64,000 nucleotides of DNA from Rotaria sp. Silwood1 (Eukaryota > Rotifera > Eurotatoria > Philodinida > Philodinidae): contig CAJNOP010000222.1 in NCBI GenBank assembly GCA_905250075.1, forward strand, positions 210,730-274,729. The letters run 5' to 3'. The position numbers and the translations under genes are program-made. Shown one piece after another: positions 11,337 to 21,954 of this stretch; the first letter of the stretch is position 1; each line of letters opens with the position of its first letter. The notes below the pieces were generated by a model. That model searched no databases and was not told the origin of the DNA. It saw only the letters and a list, made by a program, of their open reading frames with translations.

Positions 11337-11496
11337 CAGTGTTTTATCTAGGTTTCGTTTTCTGAGTGGGCGAGTCAAAATTTCGGGTGGGCGACGTCCA
11401 CTCGGCCCACTCAGTAGACGAATGGCTGCTGAATATTTTCGAGAGGGCGAATCAAAATTTCGGGTCGGCGGCGCCCACCCAGTAGATAAATCACTG
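11337..11496. mobile_element. hAT-like MITE (160 bp) with GC-rich interior
   Basis: The left end cagtgttttatcta and right end tagataaatcactg are inverted copies. Flanks gcagaagc and ggaggagc match at 6 of 8 positions, consistent with an aged 8-bp duplication. Inside, a roughly 55-bp phrase (gggcgagtcaaaatttcggg...) occurs twice as an imperfect direct repeat. The small open frames here are by-products of its high GC content. Confidence 0.7.
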
Positions 11497-13648
11497 GGAG
11501 GAGCTAAAAGCTCGACAGAAGTTGTCTCATCTCTTCTATTCACCTCGCAACGACATTGTATGCTTGTTTCACTTTCTGTCCGAGAAAGGCAAAGGCTATT
11601 TCAAAATTCAGTGTTTTGTCCAAGTTGTCATGAAATTATAAAAAATTAACAGAAACTATTTAGACCTTTAGCAAACAGTTGAATATTTTGAAGAGGAGAG
11701 AGCTTCCTTCTCCTGCGAATATGAGACTGCTAAATCATAATTTGAACTTTATTAGTCTTAACACAAAAAAAATTCTTGCTTTAAAAAAAAAGGATATACT
11801 TATTACTCTGTTATATAAAAATTTATATTTGATTTATTAGTACACTTTCTAGAGAATAAAAATAAATTCATCTTAATCAATAACTTTATTAACGATTACT
11901 ACCTATCATTTAAAAAGTATTCAGGTTATAACTATATAATAACTAAACGATTTACTCTATTAAAAAATGAGTGTTATTATCATCAATGTAGGTTGCATAC
12001 AGTCTATCAAAATAATGAGAAAAAAAAACCGATGATAATACTTCTCACTATAATTCGATTTTCTGAAGAAAAAAAGATCTACATGATAATCAAGAATTTT
12101 CAAAGCATAATTAAAGAAAATAGCATATAGACTTCCAGATAGTTTGTTTTTTTTTATTTGATTAATTTTTTCATCGTGAATTGATGTTATGATATTAAAA
12201 CTGTTGACTAAAATCTTCAATCTTTCAATGTTATGAAATCATTATTTTTAGAACCGAGTCATTTCTATATGTAAAATATTTTCACTATCAAAAAATGTTT
12301 TCATTGAAAAATCACACTATTAACCTTTATTAATAAAATCTTAGTCTGTACTCTTATATAAGTAATAATTGATTCGAAGTCTTTGTCATTGAAATACAGG
12401 GTTTTTCTGTATATTTTTACATACGAATTTCAAAAATGATGTCTATTTTCAATAAAAAAAAATATTTAAATAAAAAGAAAACGGTACTTCTCTTCCTTGC
12501 ATAGATCAATTCAGCAGAATAATGATCTGAATAAATAGCATGAAATCAAACTAACATATGGTAAATATTAATGCTTAAACAAAGAAATAATATTATGTTA
12601 TTAATTATGTAACAAACAAATATGATTGTTTTGTTATTCGCATCTTATCTCATTATAAAAAAAAAACAAAACATCATTCAATTTAAAGTAAACTTATATA
12701 GAGATATTTCATTTATTAATTCATATCTTTTATCATATCTTTATATCTCAAACGATAAAAAAAAAGAAAAAGAAAACTAAATAAAAAAAAAAAAAGCCTA
12801 AGGCTGCTTCTTATACAAAAAGAAAAACAAAATCAATAATCTATCTTATAAATGAAATATTTTTTTATGGTCAATAATCGAAACTTTTCATATATATATA
12901 ATTCTAATAATAATCATTCATATAAAACCTTGACAATGAATATTTACTAAATATCTTCACTCTATAAATCATTATGTTTATTTTGTTTTCCAATTATACT
13001 CATAGGTGTAATATTTCTATGACTTTCGGCATGTATATTGATTCATGTATATCACATGTGTACAAATATAAGAACAAACAGTTGGAGGGCGTCGAATATA
13101 GCAAAAGGTCGTTTTTCTTCTTTTTATATCATCAATTTTATCCCTCCTGCTGGTTACTAGCAAGATATCCAGAGATATATGGCCAAAAAAGAAAAAAGAA
13201 AAGAAATTCTGATTCGCCAAGCAAAATAGAAATATATTGTGTGTGTGTGTTAATCCATGAACGAACGCAAGTCAGAAGAACAACAAAAAAAAAAAAAAAA
13301 AGGAAAACCGACAAGAGATAAATGTACAATATTTTTTGCTTCTTCTTCTTCTACTTTTATTTTTCCAGAACGATCTTATGCTAATGATTGGTTCCTTCCG
13401 CTAATGAAGCACATTTTTTTTTCTCATCTCTCATATCACATATATATATATACTCTCTAGTGATGAATTAGTCGATATCCGTTTTTACTTTATTCTGTTC
13501 TTCATCTTCATTTTGTGTATAGCTTTTTAAACGAGAGAACAAGAGAAAGAGAAGAGAGTGGCATAGTTTTGTTGACATATTTCGAAGAAGAAAAAAAAAA
13601 TCGAAATTTGTTTTTTTTATTTTTTATTTTATTCAAGTATTTATATCC
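11497..13648. other. Intergenic spacer before the RRM gene
   Basis: AT-rich DNA with homopolymer runs and a short (gt)n tract at 13239-13250. The overlapping K- and F-rich open frames at about 13.0-13.7 kb on both strands come from A/T-rich low complexity and are not gene-like. The 5' UTR of the RRM gene probably lies just upstream of 13649. I see nothing else. Confidence 0.5.
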
Positions 13649-15968
13649 ATGTCATTACTACATAAAGATACAACATTTACAAGTACAATTTTTTTTTCTT
13701 TGATTAATAAAATACATATATATTTTTGTTTTATATTTAACTTAGAAATTTTTGTTGGTGGTTTACCATATCATACAACTGATGAAACATTAAGAAAATT
13801 TTTTGAACGTTTTGGTGAAATTGAAGAAGCAGTTGTATGTAATATTATTATAAATAATTAGAAAAATAATTTATTTCTTTTTAATTTAGGTTATTACTGA
13901 TCGACAAACAGGCAAATCACGTGGTTATGGATTTGTGAGTAGAAAAGATTGATTATAGATATGCGTATATCCATTCATATTGAGAAATGATGATGATGAT
14001 TGTTTGCTTGCGCACATACAGATGAGATTTTCTGTCTTGAAAGATAATCGTTTCTTCTTCTTTTTTTTTTTTTCTTGCTTTTCTTATCATTTGTATGCCA
14101 TCAATCAGAACAGAAGTCTAAGCATGCATAATATAAATGTTCTCATGTTTTTCTTTTTTCATTTTGAGTATAAATAATCATAATGGATATATGTTTAAAT
14201 ATTTAATTAATATAAAAAGAAAAGCTAAGAGAGTCAGTTGAATATCTCTTTTTTTTCTTTTCAAATTAATAATTAAAATTTCTTTCTATTATTCTAAGGT
14301 AACAATGAATACTCAAGAAGCTGCAAGTTTAGCAACAAGAGAAGCTAATCCTGTTATTGATGGTCGTAAAGCAAATGTTAATTTAGCTTATCTTGGTGCT
14401 AAACCACGCGTTATCCCTACACCAGCTGGTAAGAATTTATACATTTTTTTTATTTTTACATAATTTATTTTTCAAAAAAAAAAAACCAAATCTATAAAAA
14501 TAAATCATACACACACATATGTATACATATATATTAACTTACCAAACTATCCTCTCCTCATTAATTGTAGTACAAGCAGCATAAGGAAAAAAATAATAAA
14601 AAAAGAAAAAAAAAACGACAGTAAGTGGATGCTCTGGATGACGCTGTAGTTTGTGCCAGTTACTTGATGTTTTCTTTATTTTTATTTTTTTTTTATTTAA
14701 CTTAACCTTAATACATCAAAATTTAATAAAAGTTAACTAAACGATAACAACCATACCCAGACCATTGTGGCATGGGATCTCTTATGTGTATATATATATA
14801 TATCTACATATTTATTTTTTTTCTGTGTTTCAAGTGTTTGACATTGATGTTGTTGTGTTGGTGCTCTTACTCATTTTCTTCTCTATATGCTCGCTTTCGT
14901 GTGTTCTCAGTGCTTTCGTTTTTTTTTTCATCTCTTAGTCATTTGATAGTTGGACATATACACAAGAACAAATACAATGATGATGATGATGATGATACAA
15001 AAAGAAAAAAAAGAAAGGTTTTCTTTTTTTTTTTTTTTTACTTCAATCGAAATTTGATTCTTTATAAATATTGAAATGACAACAAACTACATGATCATGT
15101 ATGTGTGATGTGTATGCCTTTAGCGTTTCATTTACGATTGTTGTTATTGGAACAAAATAATTTTATTGATTGTTTTTTTTTTTTTTTTTTTTTTTTTTAT
15201 TTTTTTGATTAAAATAAATTATTACTTTTAGGTTTGATTCCACTTCATCTTGCTGGAGCATATTCAGCAGCATTACCAACTACTTATGGGTGAGTACATT
15301 TCGATTTATTTTTCTTTTTATGTATAGAATAAATCTTTCTTTCTTCTATAAAGAAATTAAATTAAGCTTAAATTTTAAAGAAAAAAACAGTACAGTAAAT
15401 TCCCTTGAGCAATCAAATAAATTTGATAAAAGCTTTCATTCTATATATATATATATACAATGATGACATGTTTAGATAAACAAATCTATTCTTGAATATT
15501 TGCACATCTGGATACATCTTCTTTTATTTATTTATTTTGTTTTTTTAAATTTCAAGTATTCAACCAATCTATTATCAACAACAACCAACAACAACATTAT
15601 TAGCTACAACTACAAATCCACAAACTCTTAGTACATTAATACCAAATCAAACAATAACAACAACATTAAATGGTAGTATTCATGGAACACAAAATCAATC
15701 AACAGGTACACCATCTTATTATGAATTAACTTATGCTACAACACCAACTATTGATCAATCATCATATATATATGCAGCAGCAGCAGCAGCAGCAGCTTCT
15801 GGACAAACATTTTCATATGCACAATTATCAACAGCAACAAATCAACAACAAACAGGTTCAACAAATATAAATGATATATATGCTAATCATACAGGAAAAT
15901 ATATAATTGATGATCATAATGGATCAGGTGATCGTGATCATCATCAACGTACATCAGCTGGATGGTGA
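13649..15968 (+). CDS. RBM24/RBM38-type RRM RNA-binding protein
   Basis: This family (vertebrate RBM24 and RBM38, nematode SUP-12) binds GU-rich RNA and controls alternative splicing and mRNA stability. The exons are 13649-13682, 13746-13834, 13890-13934, 14299-14428, 15232-15289 and 15557-15968, giving 255 residues with all phases consistent. The single RRM is N-terminal (about residues 10-90), with RNP2 IFVGGLPY and RNP1 KSRGYGFV, followed by the family hallmark [17 protein letters not shown]. The C-terminal half is low complexity, with Thr/Gln-rich tracts and a poly-Ala run near residue 190 (gca repeats at 15773-15795), matching the Ala/Gln-rich tail of the vertebrate proteins. The ATG follows an in-frame context giving [17 protein letters not shown], as expected for the family. 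Orthology to RBM24 versus RBM38 cannot be resolved here. Confidence 0.93.
14571..14584 (+). other. Possible alternative terminal mini-exon of the RRM gene
   Basis: Inside the 803-bp intron 14429-15231, a strong polypyrimidine/AG site (tatcctctcctcattaattgtag, ending at 14570) precedes a short frame. In the phase of exon 4 it reads Val-Gln-Ala-Ala-stop. Use of this site would give an RRM-only isoform of about 104 residues without the Ala/Gln-rich tail. This rests on splice-site quality and phase alone. Confidence 0.3.
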
Positions 15969-18900
15969 TGATGAAAAGAAAACTGTACAGAGAAATTAAC
16001 TTCATTTTATTTGTTTCTTTTCTTCATTTAAGAAAGTTAGCAAGCATATTCTACTGTACAGTTAATTAATTATTTCTGTTCGTTAATAATAAATTAAGAA
16101 ATAAAATTGTTTCAGTTTAATATATATATATATATATTTTAATTAAAAATGTTTATTTCAAATAATTTTATAATGTTTAATGATTATTTATATGTCAAGA
16201 TTTATTTGACATATATAATGTATTGATCAAAAGTCACTATCCTATTGTATAAACAATTTTCAATATTTAATCTAGTAAATAACAAATGAGCCAAATCAAA
16301 ATTATAACAAAAAAAAAAAAGATGAACATCAATATATTCATTTCGTTTGAATTCAGCTGTCTGTTTTTTTTTTTTTTTGTTGTCTAGAATATTTTACATT
16401 GTTTATGGTTCATTCTCTTTAATGATATTAGAAAAAAAAGTTGTTAATTACTATGTGTAGTAAAATAAATAATCAAGACTAAATGAGTGTACAATACTCG
16501 TTGATATTACGTAATTCGAATAAGAAGATTATATGATAGAATTTTCTATTATTTATTGTTCTTATCTATTGTATATCAGGTCATGTTTGATTGAGATCGG
16601 ATTACGAAAAAAAAAAGAAATTTTTCGATTTCAAGATAAATCTGCAGTTTGAACATTTTGCTGATAGAAAAAAATTTTTGAATCTTTAGTTGTTTTTTTT
16701 TTTTCAATTTTATTTAAAAGTTCTGTAAGAGACGATACAAAAATCTTAATAGAATAAGAAATCATATATCGTACCATCTTTTATTCTATTTTCATTGAAT
16801 GTTCTTTATTGAGATATCGAACAATAATCTATAGCGAATGTATTCTATCTGGTCGATGGTGATATAAACGTCTTTGATTATGTGCATAAGAAAAGAAAGA
16901 TAAACAAGAAAAAATTCTATCATATAATTGTATTGTCTCAACTGCGGAATATCTGCAAAGTATCAAGGACATATCTCTTTTGTTTCCAACAACACAAAAT
17001 CAAAGTAAGAAGAAAAACAAAAAAAGAATTGACAAATTAATTTTCACAAGAGAAAGAGAAAACTAACGGATATTAGAGTTCGATGTGGTTCATAAAAATT
17101 TGTTACATGTCGAACACGATAAAATATTGATGTTTTGTTTTTTCAAAATATGCATCATTGAATGTTTTAATCGGATTTCAGAACCAAATCTTTATAGCTA
17201 TTTTTCTGAATAATCAAATTAATGTTAGATAAAAGTGAATCGTCCTAAGTATTGTAAAAAAAAATCTGAAAAGATTACTTACTCCATGAGTTATTCTTTA
17301 CAAGATATTTAACGTATTTTCCACATTTTAGTTGAAGAGCTTAGTACTTTTTTTAATATTTCTTTCAATAGACAAGAAAGTTTAAATCAAATGATTTGTA
17401 CATTTTAGTTCAGTGTTTTATAGACAATATTTTTCAGAGTAACACAACACAAAACGTTTGATTTCTTAGAAAATCACATGTGTTCAATGTTATCAGTCTG
17501 TTAAAATTTCAAAAATATTTATAAGGATTTGGTCTTGTGATGAAGATAGAACATAAAATAGCGCATCGTTTGAGAAACAAAATCAATATGTTATCGCATT
17601 CCAGAACAGAATTACATGTAAAACAAAAAAATGTCGTAAAACTTTATCTCTATCCGGTATATAATAAAACTTCTCTATTATGGACGTTGGCCGATCCTTT
17701 TGAAATAAATTTTTTATTGATGGTTTCGTCTCATTTGCAAATATAAAATCGAAATTCATAGAAAAACTTTCATTCAATTTCATTGATTTTTGTAAATTTA
17801 AACTATTCAAATAAAAAATAATTTCAAGTTTTTGAAATTTTTGTTTTCTAAAAATTAAGATTTTTATTTTTGGCAAATTGCTAATTTAAATAAAAGTTTA
17901 GCAGTGACAACCGGAGCAATTTATCTATAGATGATGATGAATAATCTAATGAAGTATGTATTATCGTAATGAAAAAACAAGTATTCATCAGTATGATGTT
18001 TGATGCTAACACTACTTTTCATTTCAGCATCATCAGCAACAAGCAAACGTATAGTTAGCAAAAATGATCGGATTTCAGAAGCTGATAAGTCACTTGCTTT
18101 TGCGACGATCTTCTTTTCATATTAAATAAAAGTTTGAAAATCCTACTGTGATCGTTTAAGTATTTGCCAGATGTTGGCAAGCTTTGATCCAAGTCAGGAT
18201 GGGATCAAAAATGATTTCAATCAAGACTGAGAACTCTTTTTCGCGTTTTCCACAAAATTATATTTCAAATATATCACACTACAACAAGCATGTCAATAAA
18301 TAAGCACTGAAAGTTTCAAAACAGAAAAGAGAAGTATATATATGAAAATCGTAACAACTGTTCATTTTTTGTAATGTATATGGTCTTTACGTAGGAAACT
18401 ACAAAACAATTCTTGCGGGATCATAATCAGAACTAAAAATAAGTAGTTTCTCAATTTCCTAGATTGATGCAGGACACTACTATATGCATGTCATAAGGTT
18501 ATTCTTCTCGGACTTGAACACATCGTCTCATTGTTATTGTAACATAAAATGAAATATCGAATGGACACAACCTAATCAACGTGTAAGAGCATTAATATAT
18601 CAAAATCAAATATATAGAAAACAATGTTCAATTATAGACGTCTTTCAATATACTTGTATGAGTGAGTGTTTTTGCCTTCATGCACACGAGTGAAGAATAT
18701 AGTCATTGTAATTTGAGAAACAAATCGATACAAATAAATTCAACAATACGAAAAAAGTAAGTTTTTTATTTGACACAATAACATTGGATATGTATGAAAA
18801 TAATATTTTCGCAACACTATCCTGTATCGCTTATTTTGATGAAATTCATTAGACACTTCTACTCTGATAAAAGGTACGAAAATGATGATATTATTCAACA

Positions 18901-19824
18901 ACGTTCGATACAGAAGCAATTTCTCTATGATATTTTTAAATATCAATCAATATTTGCGTATAATTTATCTAGACAATGTCACTCCACATGATATTAGTAA
19001 AACTAAATTGCCTTTCGAATGGAGAAATATTCTCACTTGACTTTTTTTTTGAGATCACTCTATTTACAAGAGCTGAAAAAAAGGTTCAATTATCATTGAG
19101 CTATATCAATTACAAAATTTAAAGAAATTGCACTACATAAAGTATGAAATTTTTTGTATTAACAAGTTTTATAAAACAAAATCTCTTTTCCTTATCAAAT
19201 TGTTATCCATATCTCTCTATTTGTATTTGATATTGAACTAATTTGTTTAAATAAAATTATTTTAAACGAAATATCAATGATTTTAATGTCACCCTACATA
19301 AAATTAAACAATTTCGCTTAATGTGTATATTATCAATAATTTTTCATTTAGAAAACTTTGTTTAATACGAAAAATAAAATAGAGATTCTGAAAATTTCTA
19401 ACAAATTTAATAACTCTTGTAGAGAAAAAAAATTTTAAATAATAATCACAATGAAATGCAAAAAAAAAACTTGCTTTTCTCTCGACAGGTGACGTTAGTA
19501 GGTAAATATTTCACACTATTACTTAGCTTTCTCAACAACTAAAGCAGATAGAAATTTGATATTTTTTCAGAAGTAAATATCCATCTTTCGATCAGTAAAA
19601 TAGAGAAAAAATATATATTATCAAAATCGATTGAGTAGAACTATCGACTTATAGATATGATTATTGGCGGTATCTAATAGTACAGTCATTTTACTATTGA
19701 TTCATATATATATAAGAGTAACGTCATTTAATTAAGAAAAAAAAATATGATACATTTTTCATTGAAGCATGACGATCGATAAACACTCTTACTAACTACA
19801 AACCTATCAGTACAACAAGAAGAC
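15969..19824. other. 3.9-kb AT-rich intergenic region
   Basis: Candidate polyadenylation signals (aataaa near 16088 and 16100) follow the RRM gene stop. The rest is AT-rich with homopolymer tracts. I found no splice-consistent coding pattern on either strand; open frames near 17.6 and 18.8 kb look random. A TATA-like run (tatatatataag, about 19704-19715) lies some 110 bp before the next start codon and could belong to its promoter. Confidence 0.5.
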
Positions 19825-21954
19825 ATGGGTGGAAAGGCAGCTTCTAAAATAATTGGTACACCATCATTTGATCATATGAAATCGCAGAAAGTATCAATAG
19901 GTAATCGTAAAAAAAATCTTCCAATATATTCAAGCTATAAACTTAATTCAATGGAACAAACAATTCCTAAAACAAATAAAAAAGTTCTACAATTTGTTGA
20001 AAATGTTATATTAGTATGGCTTGATTCTTCATTAGAAAAACAAACTGAATCAAATAAAAGTTTAATAAATCAATTTTATCGTGTTACGGGTATTGTTAAA
20101 ACATTTTCTAATGTAAATGAATGTTTTAATTTTATTAATTCAATTGAATATGAAAAAATTTTTTTAATTGTATCTGGATCACTTGGTAAACAAATATCAC
20201 CACTTATAGAAAATTTAGATCAACTTTATTCAACATATATTTTTTGTGGAAATCAAGCAAGTCATGAAGAATGGTCAAAACAATATAAAAAAATTAAAAG
20301 TATTCATACAAAAATCAAAGAACTTTGTGATGCAGTTAAAAAAGATATTCGTCATTATGATAGAAGTATAACACCAATAAGTATTCTTCCATTATCATCA
20401 ATAATAGAATTAAATGATTCAAATAAGGATTTTATTAATTTACAAATGGTAAAAAGTATTCTTATAAGTATAGAATATGATAAAAAATATCGACGAGAAT
20501 TTATTAATTATGCTCGACAATTTTATTTAAATAATGAACAACAATTAAATCTTATTGATAAACTTGATGACAATTATAGTCTACATACACCTATATGGTG
20601 GTATACAAGAAAATGTTGTTTATATTCAATGTTAAGAAAAGCATTTTATTATCAAAATTTTGAAGTTATTTATAAATTAGCATTTTTTATTCGAGATCTT
20701 CATAAAGATATTAAAAAATCTCATTTACAAGCACATAGTCATCAACATCGTGCAATAATTGTTTATCGAGCAACATCTATGACAAATAATGAATTAGAAC
20801 ATATCCAAAACAGTAAAGGTTGTCTATTATCATTTAATGATTTTCTATCAACTACTCTTGAACGAAATATAGCATTAAGATTTGTTAATTTACTTCGTAA
20901 TGATACAAATTCAATTGGTATAATATATAAAATTGTAGTTGATCCTGTATCAACAACAATTCCATATATTGCTTTAAATAATTTAAGTTATTTATCCGGT
21001 AATGATGGTGATATTTTATTATCAATGAATACAATATTTCGTGTTGGTCAAATTGAACAAATGAGTGAACGTCTATATGAAATAAATTTATTTCCAGCTA
21101 GCAAAAAAGATGAAGAAATAAAAAGTCTTATTGAGTATATACAAGATTCACTAGAAGGTCCATCTATATGGTATAAATTATGTAAAGTAATGGTAGATCT
21201 AAACGAATATGATCTAGCAGAACATATTTATAAAACTATATCGACTGAAAAAGAAGATCATGAACGCGAAGAACGCGCTTATATTCAACATGAACTTGGT
21301 TATGTATGTGAATTAAAAAATGATTTATCTTCAGCTGCAAATTATTATAAAAAAGCTATCGAAATTTATTTAACTTATTTACCAGAAAATCATCCAACAA
21401 TATTACCAACATATATTAATTATGCTTCTGTTCTTGAAAAAAAAGGAGATTTAACTGGAGCATTAAATCAATATCTTAGTGCTTCTAAAATTGATAAAAC
21501 TGGTGATTCAAATGTAATTGCACAATATAATAATATAGGTAGAATATTTCAACAACAAAAAAAATATCAAGAAGCAGAAAAAACTTATGAAAAAGCTATT
21601 GAAATATTATTAAAAGATTTTTCATCTAATCATCCTGTTTTAGCAGATACATATTATAATTTGGCTGGAATGTATTATACAATGAAAAATTATTCAAAAG
21701 CTTTATCATACTATGAACAAACATGTGATATTGAAGAAAAATCATTTATAGTATATCATCCAACATTATCATCAACTTATTTTAATCTAGCAACAACATT
21801 TGAAGCTCTTAATGATGAACAAAATGCGATTAAATATGCTACAAAAGCAGCTGAAACAGCTCGTTTTACTTTTGGCAATGATCATACAGAAACAAAAGAA
21901 AATGTTAATTATCTTGAACAACTTCAAGAAAACAGTAAAACTGTAAAATTATAA
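19825..21954 (+). CDS. ADP-ribosyltransferase-fold protein with C-terminal TPR repeats, single exon, 709 aa
   Basis: Three regions are visible. Residues about 55-175 form an N-terminal alpha/beta domain (VILVWLDSS, KIFLIVSGSLG, TYIFCGNQASHEEW) that I recall from other rotifer ART proteins but cannot name. Residues about 310-425 fit the arginine-type ADP-ribosyltransferase fold: VYR with R315, the FNDFLSTT motif with S342-T343-T344, and LLSMNTIFRVGQI. Residues about 445-695 hold tandem TPRs of the kinesin-light-chain type (HELGYVCELKNDLSSAANYYKKAIEI and following units). Active enzymes carry Glu-x-Glu before the I/V-L of the last motif; here the aligned residues are D394-G-D396, so arginine transferase activity is doubtful. 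The gene is intronless, unlike its neighbours. The start has a reasonable context (agacATGggt). It is probably cytoplasmic, with no signal peptide or TM segment. Confidence 0.85.
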   Translation: MGGKAASKIIGTPSFDHMKSQKVSIGNRKKNLPIYSSYKLNSMEQTIPKTNKKVLQFVENVILVWLDSSLEKQTESNKSLINQFYRVTGIVKTFSNVNECFNFINSIEYEKIFLIVSGSLGKQISPLIENLDQLYSTYIFCGNQASHEEWSKQYKKIKSIHTKIKELCDAVKKDIRHYDRSITPISILPLSSIIELNDSNKDFINLQMVKSILISIEYDKKYRREFINYARQFYLNNEQQLNLIDKLDDNYSLHTPIWWYTRKCCLYSMLRKAFYYQNFEVIYKLAFFIRDLHKDIKKSHLQAHSHQHRAIIVYRATSMTNNELEHIQNSKGCLLSFNDFLSTTLERNIALRFVNLLRNDTNSIGIIYKIVVDPVSTTIPYIALNNLSYLSGNDGDILLSMNTIFRVGQIEQMSERLYEINLFPASKKDEEIKSLIEYIQDSLEGPSIWYKLCKVMVDLNEYDLAEHIYKTISTEKEDHEREERAYIQHELGYVCELKNDLSSAANYYKKAIEIYLTYLPENHPTILPTYINYASVLEKKGDLTGALNQYLSASKIDKTGDSNVIAQYNNIGRIFQQQKKYQEAEKTYEKAIEILLKDFSSNHPVLADTYYNLAGMYYTMKNYSKALSYYEQTCDIEEKSFIVYHPTLSSTYFNLATTFEALNDEQNAIKYATKAAETARFTFGNDHTETKENVNYLEQLQENSKTVKL

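Noticed and set aside
11185..11649. 154-codon plus-strand frame and 80-codon minus-strand frame
   Set aside because: They cover the GC-rich MITE at 11337-11496, which has terminal inverted repeats and a degraded target duplication.
13017..15074. Numerous K-rich and F-rich open frames on both strands around the RRM gene
   Set aside because: They are translations of A/T homopolymer tracts. They overlap one another and known introns, and have no splice or family support.
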